Positions 1-4,929 of a DNA stretch of 7,832 nt are shown here, one piece after another. The translations under genes and the position numbers were made by a program. The first letter of the stretch is position 1, and each line of letters begins with the position of its first letter. This DNA is from Solirubrobacteraceae bacterium. Its GTDB lineage: Bacteria; Actinomycetota; Thermoleophilia; Solirubrobacterales; Solirubrobacteraceae. The notes beneath the pieces were generated by a model, which was not told the DNA's origin, did no database searches, and saw only the letters and a program-made list of their open reading frames with translations. The stretch spans positions 1 to 7,832 of the forward strand of contig JASLDD010000052.1 in the NCBI GenBank assembly GCA_030151725.1. Direction: 5' to 3'.

Positions 1-164
1 GAAGGCACTTCTGCCTCGGGACGGCTCTCGCCCGGCTGGAGCTGAGGATCATGCTCGAAGAGACCCTCAAACGCCACCCCAACATCCACATCACAGGCAA
101 GGCCGCCCACGTCGAATCCCCGTTCATAAACCAGCTCAAGACGCTGCCCGTGCGACTTGCCTGA
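1..164 (+). CDS. Cytochrome P450, C-terminal end (5' truncated by window)
   Basis: This is the last ~53 codons of a P450 monooxygenase; the first complete codon starts at base 3 and TGA is at 162-164. The translation opens with RHFCLGTALARLE, the haem-binding loop and start of the L helix. The Cys codon at 12-14 is the thiolate ligand of the haem iron. Next come a typical L helix (LRIMLEE), an RHPN turn and the terminal beta-strand ending in LKTLPVRLA, as in soluble bacterial P450s, where the last strand reads '...LPVRF/L'. P450s insert one oxygen atom of O2 into a substrate using electrons from ferredoxin or flavodoxin partners. The substrate cannot be read from this tail. It lies on the same strand as the ABC exporter, 73 bp upstream, and could be functionally linked to it or end an unrelated operon. 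The family call is firm; the subfamily is unknown. Confidence 0.93.
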   Translation, partial: RHFCLGTALARLELRIMLEETLKRHPNIHITGKAAHVESPFINQLKTLPVRLA

Positions 165-240
165 GGGGGTAGGCGAGAGGCGCCGCTGAGAGCACGCGGC
201 CCGGGGACTAGGCCGATGCGAACGCTAAGTTGCTCGGGTG
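165..240 (+). promoter_or_regulatory. P450-drrA gap with possible leaderless promoter
   Basis: The 73-bp gap contains a weak 5-bp stem (GCCGC 182-186 with GCGGC 196-200), too short to call a terminator. A TANNNT-type -10 box, TAAGTT, lies at 226-231, followed by 6 nt and then the GTG at 238. That spacing would put transcription initiation on the G of the start codon, giving a leaderless mRNA, as is common in actinobacteria. No Shine-Dalgarno sequence precedes the GTG, which agrees. No clear -35 hexamer is visible. Confidence 0.4.
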
Positions 241-1245
241 AGCGTCCTTGAAACCAGCAGCACGACCAGTCCGGCGATTGCAGGGGTCCAAGCCCAAGGT
301 CTGGGCAAGCGCTATGACGAGCTGTGGGCACTGCGCGACGTAGACCTGCGCGTCCCCAGCGGCAGCGTCCTCGGCCTGCTCGGACACAACGGCGCCGGCA
401 AGACAACCGCCATCCGCATCCTGACCACGCTTGCGCTGCCCACTGCCGGGAGCGCCAGCGTCGCCGGCTTCGACGTGGTCGCCGATGCGGCCCAGGTGCG
501 CAAGCGGATCGGGCTGGCGGGCCAGTATGCGACCGTCGATGGCCTGCTCTCCGCACGCGTGAACCTGGAGATGATCGGCCGCCTCTACCACCTGCCGCGC
601 GCCACCGCTCGCACCCGCGCCACCGGCCTGCTCGAACGACTCGGGCTCGCCGAGCGCTCTGATGAGCTGGTCCGGACCTTCTCCGGCGGCATGCGACGCC
701 GCCTCGACCTCGCGGCCAGCCTCATGGGGGAGCCGCCCGTGCTGTTCCTCGACGAGCCCACAACCGGCCTCGATCCCCAGGGGCGCAACGACCTGTGGGC
801 GCTGCTGCGCGAGCTCGTCGACGGCGGCACCACGCTCGTGCTCACCACCCAGTACCTCGAGGAGGCCGACCGCCTCGCCGACAACATCGTGGTGCTCGAT
901 CGCGGGCGCATCGTCGCCGAGGGGCCGCCCGAGGAGCTCAAGGCGCGCGTGGGAGGCGAGCGCATCGCGGTCACGCTCGCAAGCGAGGACGGCCTCTCGA
1001 GCGCCGCCCAGGCCCTCAGCGCATTCGCCGACGGCCAGTCCGCGATAGCCCCCGAGGAGCTGACCGTGACCGTGCCTGCGCGCGCCGGCACGCGGCTCGT
1101 GGAGGTCGTGCGCGCGCTCGATGCCGCCGGCGTGGATGCACTCGACGTGCACCGTCGCGAAGCCACCCTCGATGATGTCTTCCTCGCCGTGACCGGATCG
1201 CATGGGAGCTCCGAGACGTCCCAGCAGGAGGCGCTGGCCTCATGA
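238..1245 (+). CDS. drrA: DrrA-family ABC exporter ATP-binding protein
   Basis: This is a 335-residue cytoplasmic ATPase of an ABC-2 type drug or lipid exporter (daunorubicin-resistance DrrA family). Visible motifs in order: Walker A GHNGAGKTT (49-57), the Q-loop in GLAGQYATVD (Q96), signature FSGGMRRRLDLA (148-159), Walker B VLFLDEP with the D-loop TTGLDP (168-180), and TTQYLEEAD (203-211). The usual switch histidine is a glutamine (Q205) there, as in known DrrA proteins. A ~100-residue C-terminal extension ends in EATLDDVFLAVTG, the LDEVFL-type motif of DrrA that supports assembly with DrrB. The length is normal for the family. The GTG start is chosen because residues from about 17 (VQAQGLGKRY) already belong to the fold and a TAAGTT box sits just upstream. 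It overlaps drrB by ATGA, so translation is probably coupled. The cargo is unknown. Confidence 0.94.
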   Translation: MSVLETSSTTSPAIAGVQAQGLGKRYDELWALRDVDLRVPSGSVLGLLGHNGAGKTTAIRILTTLALPTAGSASVAGFDVVADAAQVRKRIGLAGQYATVDGLLSARVNLEMIGRLYHLPRATARTRATGLLERLGLAERSDELVRTFSGGMRRRLDLAASLMGEPPVLFLDEPTTGLDPQGRNDLWALLRELVDGGTTLVLTTQYLEEADRLADNIVVLDRGRIVAEGPPEELKARVGGERIAVTLASEDGLSSAAQALSAFADGQSAIAPEELTVTVPARAGTRLVEVVRALDAAGVDALDVHRREATLDDVFLAVTGSHGSSETSQQEALAS

Positions 1246-2078
1246 GCGCCGAGAGCCCCGCAGCCACCGCTGGAGCCGCCACACGCCTGCGTTGGGAGAT
1301 CTCCGACAGCCTGATGCTCGCTCGGCGCAACGTCGCCCACGTGCGCCAGGTGCCAGAGCGGCTGCTCGACGCCACCGTGCAGCCGATCATGTTCGTGCTG
1401 CTGTTCGCCTATGTCTTCGGCGGCGCCATTCACGTGGCCGGCGGCGGCTACCGCGAATATCTGCTCGGCGGCATCCTCGTGCAGACGCTCACCTTCGGGA
1501 TCATCGGGCCCGCCATCTCCATCGCCACCGACCTCACCGAGGGCATCGTCGATCGCTTTCGCTCGCTGCCCATGTCCCGCTCGGCCTTCCTCTACGGACA
1601 CCTCATCTCCGACCTCGCCGCAGCCATGCTCGCGCTGGCGATCATGATCGCCAGTGGCCTGATCGTCGGCTGGCGCATCCACTCGGGCATCCCGCACGCG
1701 ATCGCCGGCTTCGCCCTGTTGGCGCTGTTCGCCTTCGCCATGCTGTGGGTGGGGATGCTGCTCGGCCTGCTTGCCCGCACGCCCGATGCCGTCAACGGCG
1801 TGGCCTTCATCCTGATCTTCCCGCTGACGTTCATCGCCAACACCTTCGTCCCCGCCGGCAGTCTTCCCGACGGGCTGCGCCAGGTAGCCGAATACAACCC
1901 CATGAGCGCCCTCGCGGCAGCCGTGCGCACGCTGTTCGGCAATCCCACAGCTCTGCCCTCCGGCGCCGCTTGGCCGCTGCAGCACCCCGTGCTGAGCGCA
2001 CTGGGCTGGTGTGTGCTCACATTGGTCGTCGTCGTGCCTCTCACCATCAGGCGCTACCGCGTGCGCACCGCCGGTTAG
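1242..2078 (+). CDS. drrB: DrrB-family ABC-2 transporter permease
   Basis: This 278-residue integral membrane partner of the preceding ATPase should form the export channel in the cytoplasmic membrane. A cytoplasmic N-terminus of ~40 residues is followed by about six hydrophobic stretches: ~44-62, 75-95, 121-145, 153-179, 185-203 and 249-268. The loop GIVDRFRSLPMSRSAFLYG (101-119) is the conserved ABC-2 coupling segment that contacts the ATPase. FVPAGSLPDGLRQVAEYNP (202-220), with the final Asn-Pro, is the typical motif before the last helix in DrrB-like permeases. The length fits the family. Its ATG lies inside the drrA stop (ATGA overlap), so the two subunits are made in stoichiometric, coupled fashion. 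Together with DrrA it would export a hydrophobic molecule such as an antibiotic or lipid. The substrate is not deducible. Confidence 0.93.
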   Translation: MSAESPAATAGAATRLRWEISDSLMLARRNVAHVRQVPERLLDATVQPIMFVLLFAYVFGGAIHVAGGGYREYLLGGILVQTLTFGIIGPAISIATDLTEGIVDRFRSLPMSRSAFLYGHLISDLAAAMLALAIMIASGLIVGWRIHSGIPHAIAGFALLALFAFAMLWVGMLLGLLARTPDAVNGVAFILIFPLTFIANTFVPAGSLPDGLRQVAEYNPMSALAAAVRTLFGNPTALPSGAAWPLQHPVLSALGWCVLTLVVVVPLTIRRYRVRTAG

Positions 2079-2091
2079 CATCGAAAGCGTG
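2076..2091 (+). promoter_or_regulatory. Possible internal leaderless promoter for the TetR gene
   Basis: TAGCAT (2076-2081) overlaps the drrB stop codon, matches TANNNT, and ends 7 nt before the GTG of the regulator gene. This is the same arrangement seen before drrA and the SRAP gene. It could let the regulator be transcribed on its own as well as by read-through from drrAB. With an expected match about every few hundred bases this could be chance. Confidence 0.28.
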
Positions 2092-2697
2092 AAAGACAAA
2101 CGGGCTTCCACCCGCCCGTACCGCATGGGGGCGCGGGCCGAGGCAGCTGCGGCCACGCGCGAGCGGATCCTCAACGCGGCCGGCGCCCTCTTCTCCCGCA
2201 GCACCGACGCCGGCTCGTCGCTCGAGGATGTCGCCGAGGGCGCCGGCACGACCGTGCAGACGGTGTTGCGCCACTTCGGCTCCAAGGATGGGCTGATCGA
2301 CGCGATCCTGCAGCGCATGAGCGAGCCCGTGCGCCGCGAACGCGCACAGGTGCCAGTCGGCGACGTGCCCGCCGCGGTGCGCAACCTGGTCAAGCACTAC
2401 GAGCGCTACGGCAACTTCGTGATGCGGGTGCTCGCCGAAGAGCACCGCCGTCCGCTCGTGCTCAAAGCGACCGATCACGGCCGCGAGCTCCATCGCGAAT
2501 GGGTGCAGAGGACGTTCCAGCCACAACTCGCCGCGCTGCGCGGCTCGGCACGCACTCGTCGCGACGCGCAGCTCGTGGCCGTGTGCGATGTCTATGTGTG
2601 GAAGCTCCTGCGCCGCGACATGAAGCTCAGCGTGCCCCAGACCGAAGCCGCCCTGATCGAGCTCATCGAGGGTCTCGACAACCCTACCGCTCGCTGA
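2089..2697 (+). CDS. TetR/AcrR-family transcriptional regulator
   Basis: This is a 202-residue one-component repressor, from a GTG 10 bp after the drrB stop. The N-terminal HTH domain covers ~23-75: ATRERILNAAGALF (helix 1), SSLEDVAEGAG (helix 2), TTVQTVLRHFGSK (turn and recognition helix 3) and DGLIDAIL (helix 4). The rest is an all-helical ligand and dimerisation domain ending in WKLLRRDMKLSVPQTEAALIELIEGL, a common C-terminal signature of actinobacterial TetR proteins. The start at 2089 keeps the basic RASTRPYRMGARAE arm that usually precedes this HTH. The in-frame ATG at 2125 would cut it off. The frame stays open upstream to 2011, but that part lies inside drrB. Placement suggests it senses the exported compound and represses drrAB, but no operator is obvious. 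The family is certain, the target inferred. Confidence 0.92.
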   Translation: MKDKRASTRPYRMGARAEAAAATRERILNAAGALFSRSTDAGSSLEDVAEGAGTTVQTVLRHFGSKDGLIDAILQRMSEPVRRERAQVPVGDVPAAVRNLVKHYERYGNFVMRVLAEEHRRPLVLKATDHGRELHREWVQRTFQPQLAALRGSARTRRDAQLVAVCDVYVWKLLRRDMKLSVPQTEAALIELIEGLDNPTAR

Positions 2698-3037
2698 GCC
2701 GCCCGCGGTGGCGCGCGCAGATCGCCTCCACCACCTGCAGGGCGTGGCCGGGGTCGATTGGGATCTCCGCCAGGCCCTGCGCGACCTCGACCGCGTCATC
2801 GATGCTCGCCGCCCGGCGCAGCTCAGCGCACCAGCGCTCCAACCACCGCAGTGCCCACACGTCGAACGCCTCCGGGCGCTCAGCCGCGATCAAAGGCAGG
2901 AAGCGGATCGTCACAGCCAGGTCGAGGGGGCGCTCGCGTTCGACCGCCAGCGCTCTCGCCAGCGCCAGCGCGAACTCGAGCTCACCTCGTTCGAGGTGAG
3001 CTTCCAGCTCGCGAACCGGACGGTAGGGCCTGCCCAT
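2684..3037 (-). CDS. Small conserved-looking actinobacterial protein, function unknown
   Basis: This is a protein of 117 residues (123 if GTG 3055 is used) that I cannot assign to a named family. It is predicted to be mostly helical, soluble and rich in Arg, Glu, Ala and Leu. Notable runs are RPYRPVRELEAHLERGELE near the N-terminus, RFLPLIAAERPEAFDVWALRWLERW in the middle (20 residues or more, Trp-rich) and VAQGLAEIPIDPGHALQVVEAI near the end. There is no signal peptide, transmembrane segment or metal motif. The composition is protein-like, and the pattern resembles small hypothetical proteins I associate with Actinobacteria. The ATG at 3037 is preferred because the GTG start would place the first codons inside the SOS-box palindrome (3039-3052); neither start has a Shine-Dalgarno. 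It is divergent from the SRAP gene and overlaps the TetR gene tail-to-tail by 14 bp. A damage-inducible role is only an inference from the shared SOS box. Confidence 0.72.
   Translation of the reverse strand: MGRPYRPVRELEAHLERGELEFALALARALAVERERPLDLAVTIRFLPLIAAERPEAFDVWALRWLERWCAELRRAASIDDAVEVAQGLAEIPIDPGHALQVVEAICARHRGRLSER
2979..3002. repeat. 24-bp near-perfect inverted repeat inside the small minus-strand gene
   Basis: AGCTCACCTCG (2979-2989) and CGAGGTGAGCT (2992-3002) are perfect 11-bp inverted arms around a 2-bp centre (TT). They fall within codons of the ELEAHLERGELE stretch, about 35-60 nt into the minus-strand coding region. In RNA this would form a very stable stem near the 5' end of that message. 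In DNA it could also be a dimeric protein-binding site. Confidence 0.6.
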
Positions 3038-3038
3038 A

Positions 3039-3052
3039 CGAACATATGTTCG
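3039..3052. promoter_or_regulatory. SOS box (LexA operator)
   Basis: CGAACATATGTTCG is a perfect 14-bp palindrome. It matches the CGAAC-N4-GTTCG core of the LexA-binding site known from Bacillus (CGAACATATGTTCG form) and Mycobacterium (TCGAAC-N4-GTTCGA) in all ten specified positions. It lies between two divergent starts: 1 bp before the ATG of the minus-strand gene and 101 bp before the ATG of the SRAP gene, a family named for its association with the SOS response. The site also contains TATGTT on both strands, a possible -10 box. Binding itself is inferred from the match. Confidence 0.82.
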
Positions 3053-3085
3053 CACTTGTTCCCACTGGACACCTGCTCACTTTGG

Positions 3086-3107
3086 AGTCTGGCAGACCAC
3101 AGTCTGC
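3086..3107. repeat. Clustered GTCTG/CAGAC half-sites upstream of the SRAP gene
   Basis: Three half-sites are packed into 22 bp: GTCTG (3087-3091), CAGAC (3093-3097) and GTCTG (3102-3106). The first pair forms an odd palindrome, GTCTG-G-CAGAC. GCAGAC (3092-3097) with GTCTGC (3102-3107) can form a 6-bp stem with a CACA loop. AGTCTG is also directly repeated 15 bp apart (3086, 3101). This could be an operator or alternative RNA stems; its role is unknown. Confidence 0.4.
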
Positions 3108-3141
3108 AGCTCGTCCAGGGGCTTTCCGCTGTGCTCGCGCC

Positions 3142-3156
3142 TATCCTCGAAGCATG
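3142..3156 (+). promoter_or_regulatory. Possible leaderless promoter of the SRAP gene
   Basis: TATCCT (3142-3147) fits a TANNNT -10 box and is followed by exactly 6 nt and then the ATG (3154). Initiation would fall on the A of the start codon. There is no Shine-Dalgarno between box and ATG. No convincing -35 hexamer is seen. If this is the true promoter, the SOS box would sit more than 100 bp upstream, which is far for simple LexA repression; a second promoter at the SOS box is the alternative. Confidence 0.4.
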
Positions 3157-3843
3157 TGCGGGCGCTACACCAACACGGCCGGTCCAGAAGAACTCAACGA
3201 ACGTTTCCGAGTGCCCATCTCGGGCACCGAGGGGATGCGCCGCTTCAACATCGCGCCCACCGAAGAGGTGCTCGCGATCATCTCGCCCAAGGGCGAGCCC
3301 GAAGCGCGCCTGCTGCGCTGGGGTCTCGTGCCCCACTGGGCCGATCTCAAAGGCGCCGCCAAGATGATCAACGCGCGGATGGAGACCGTCGCCTCGAAGC
3401 CCGCCTACCGCAATCTCATCCCCAAGTCCTCACGTCGGGCGCTTCAGATCGCAGACGGCTACTTCGAGTGGCTGAAGCCCGAGAAGAAGTCAGAGCCCCG
3501 CCAACCCTTCTTCTTCCAGGTCGACGGCGGTGTGCCGTTCGCCTTCGCGGCCCTGTGGACGCCCGCAAAGATCCAGGGCGAGTGGATCTCGAGCGTCACC
3601 CTGCTGACATGCGACTCGGCGCCCAACCGCATCGCCGCGCCGATCCACGGCCGCATGCCCGTGATCCTTGCCGACACCGACGCCCAGAACGCTTGGCTCG
3701 ATCCAGCGCTCGGCACCGAGGAAGCGCTCGCCCTCTGCGGTCCGCTGCCCACCGAGCGGCTCTCCGCCCAGGCGGCCAACCCGAAGGTCAACAAGGCAGG
3801 CGTGGAGGAGGGGGGAGCGGCACTGCTCGCGGCCCCCAGCTGA
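3154..3843 (+). CDS. SRAP-domain protein (YedK/HMCES family, abasic-site DNA-protein crosslinker)
   Basis: This 229-residue protein is of normal family length. SRAP proteins recognise abasic sites in single-stranded DNA and cross-link to them through the N-terminal cysteine, shielding the lesion at replication forks. It starts MCGRYTN, so Cys2 becomes the N-terminal nucleophile after Met removal. The other active-site residues are present: Asn73 in MINARMETV, Glu105 in GYFEW and His165 in PIHGRMP. LRWGLVPHWAD (54-64) is a further family signature. The reading frame is open upstream to 2758, but only the ATG at 3154 exposes Cys2, which settles the start. The SOS box upstream fits DNA-damage induction. 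It converges with the lactonase gene, 36 bp between stop codons, sharing a hairpin. The older label 'SOS response-associated peptidase' refers to self-cleavage of its Met. The family call is very secure. Confidence 0.95.
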   Translation: MCGRYTNTAGPEELNERFRVPISGTEGMRRFNIAPTEEVLAIISPKGEPEARLLRWGLVPHWADLKGAAKMINARMETVASKPAYRNLIPKSSRRALQIADGYFEWLKPEKKSEPRQPFFFQVDGGVPFAFAALWTPAKIQGEWISSVTLLTCDSAPNRIAAPIHGRMPVILADTDAQNAWLDPALGTEEALALCGPLPTERLSAQAANPKVNKAGVEEGGAALLAAPS

Positions 3844-3883
3844 GCGCGGCGACGTCGAGCTTCGCGCGTCGCCTGTAGCTCAG
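3840..3883. terminator. Hairpin spanning both stop codons, possible bidirectional terminator
   Basis: Inverted arms GGCGACG (3848-3854) and CGTCGCC (3867-3873) enclose a 12-nt loop. They are nested inside outer arms CTGAGC (3840-3845) and GCTCAG (3878-3883). The structure covers the stop of the SRAP gene (TGA 3841-3843) and of the convergent lactonase gene (3880-3882). There is no T-tract on either side, so it would be a non-classical terminator, as often seen in actinobacteria. Confidence 0.45.
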
Positions 3884-4839
3884 GCGGTCAGCCAGCGGCG
3901 TGGGTTCTCCACGAAGATCGTGTTGAAGCTCGCGTCGTCCATCGCCCCGAGCTCGCGCAGCGCCGGCACCACCTCGTCGAAGACCAGCGTCATCGACCAG
4001 TTGCGAATCGCGCCGTGGCTTTCGAAGATCTCGGCCGCCTCCGCTGGGAACCAGTCGATCGTCGCGCAAAAGTCCTGAGAGATCATCAGCTGCTTGGCGT
4101 GCCCGCGCCTCAGCAGCTCCGCCGCTGTCGCATTGCGCTTGTCCATCGGTAGGTACATCTCGAGTCCGTAGCGGTCCAGGCCCACATACACGCCGCGATC
4201 GATCAGCCCTTGGATGTACTCCACGTCCTCGCTGTCGCCGCAGTGGGCGATCTGCACCTTGGACATGTCCACGCCCTCCTCCTCGAAGATCTCAACCTGG
4301 CGCGGGCCCGTGCCCACCGCCGGCATCGAGTGGGCCATGATCGAAGCGCCCGTCTGCACGCTCGCGCGGGCCACCGCCCGGTGGATCTTCTCCACGTTGT
4401 CCGTCACCCCGGCCGCATCCGCCGCGCACTTCAGGAACGCAGCCCTGATCTCCGTGCCTTGAACGCCGACTTCGATGTCCTCCACGAAGTGGTCGGCCAT
4501 CACATCCACGTCGCGGTTGGCAAAGTAGTGGGGGAGGTAGTCATAGCTGTAGATGCCCGTGCACGCCACGATCTGCACACCCGTCTCATCGGCCACCCGC
4601 TTCATGAAGCGCACATCGCGCCCGCCGAACATGGCCGTCGGATCGACGATCGTGCGCACGCCTTTCTCCTTGGCCGCGTTCACCGCCAACAGGGCCGCGT
4701 CCAGCTCCAGCTGCTCGTCATAGCGCCCAGGCCACTCCGCCGCCACCGCCTCGTCGCGAAAGCGCACATGCTCGTGCACGAGTGTCAGCCCCAGCTCGCC
4801 CTCATCGATTGCTCCCTGAACGCCCTGCACTGTGGCCAT
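3880..4839 (-). CDS. Phosphotriesterase-like lactonase (PLL, SsoPox-type amidohydrolase)
   Basis: This 319-residue binuclear-metal TIM-barrel enzyme is likely to hydrolyse lactones such as acyl-homoserine lactones, with side activity on organophosphates. All metal ligands of the family are visible: His22 and His24 (LVHEHVRF), Lys137, the carboxylated bridging lysine (AAFLKCAAD), His170 (IMAHS), His199 (IAHCGD) and Asp256 (ISQDFC). The numbering agrees with the Sulfolobus lactonase SsoPox as I recall it. The pocket residues Tyr97 (GIYSYD), Arg223 (GLDRYG), Cys258 and Trp263 (CATIDW) also match. The C-terminal run TLVFDEVVPALRELG to IFVENPRRWL is typical of PLLs. There is no signal peptide, so it is cytoplasmic. 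The ATG at 4839 has a good Shine-Dalgarno (AAGGAGAGGGAAG on the minus strand, 4841-4853). It is last in the minus-strand run, behind a gap with possible operators, so it may have its own promoter. The true substrate is untested. Confidence 0.93.
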   Translation of the reverse strand: MATVQGVQGAIDEGELGLTLVHEHVRFRDEAVAAEWPGRYDEQLELDAALLAVNAAKEKGVRTIVDPTAMFGGRDVRFMKRVADETGVQIVACTGIYSYDYLPHYFANRDVDVMADHFVEDIEVGVQGTEIRAAFLKCAADAAGVTDNVEKIHRAVARASVQTGASIMAHSMPAVGTGPRQVEIFEEEGVDMSKVQIAHCGDSEDVEYIQGLIDRGVYVGLDRYGLEMYLPMDKRNATAAELLRRGHAKQLMISQDFCATIDWFPAEAAEIFESHGAIRNWSMTLVFDEVVPALRELGAMDDASFNTIFVENPRRWLTA

Positions 4840-4865
4840 GACTTCCCTCTCCTTGGATCAGGTCT

Positions 4866-4918
4866 CTAACGAAGCGGCTTCCCCCACCGGGAGACTATCC
4901 CCACAGAACGTTCGTTAG
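4866..4918. promoter_or_regulatory. Operator-like inverted repeats upstream of the lactonase gene
   Basis: CTAACGAA (4866-4873) and TTCGTTAG (4911-4918) are perfect 8-bp inverted copies separated by 37 bp. The second overlaps an 8-bp palindrome, GAACGTTC (4906-4913), giving GAACGTTCGTTAG. Such AACGAACGTT-like sequences are typical of TetR-type operators. They occupy the 90-bp gap between the DUF1697 gene and the lactonase gene. No clear -35/-10 pair was found, so the promoter is not placed. Confidence 0.42.
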
Positions 4919-4929
4919 GCGAGCAACGG

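Noticed and set aside
182..200. GCCGC/GCGGC stem after the P450 stop as a terminator
   Set aside because: Only 5 bp with a 9-nt loop and no T-tract; common by chance at this GC content.
2011..2088. 26-codon upstream extension of the TetR frame
   Set aside because: It lies inside the 3' end of drrB; family members start close to the RPYRM arm, which GTG 2089 preserves.
585..2393. 602-codon open frame on the minus strand across drrA, drrB and tetR
   Set aside because: It lies antisense to three well-supported genes, has low-complexity Arg/Ser/Ala/Gly composition and no domain. Long antisense frames are expected in GC-rich coding DNA.
2758..3153. 132-codon upstream extension of the SRAP frame
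   Set aside because: It overlaps the minus-strand gene and the SOS box, has non-protein-like composition, and would bury Cys2, which must be N-terminal for SRAP chemistry.
3867..3900. tRNA-like stretch TGTAGCTCAGGCGGTCAG, resembling a D-arm
   Set aside because: It lies over the stop codon and last codons of the lactonase gene, with no matching GAGC arm, anticodon stem, TTC arm or acceptor partner downstream.
4210..4869. 219-codon plus-strand frame rich in His, Arg and Val opposite the lactonase gene
   Set aside because: Antisense shadow of a gene with all its catalytic residues; no independent support.
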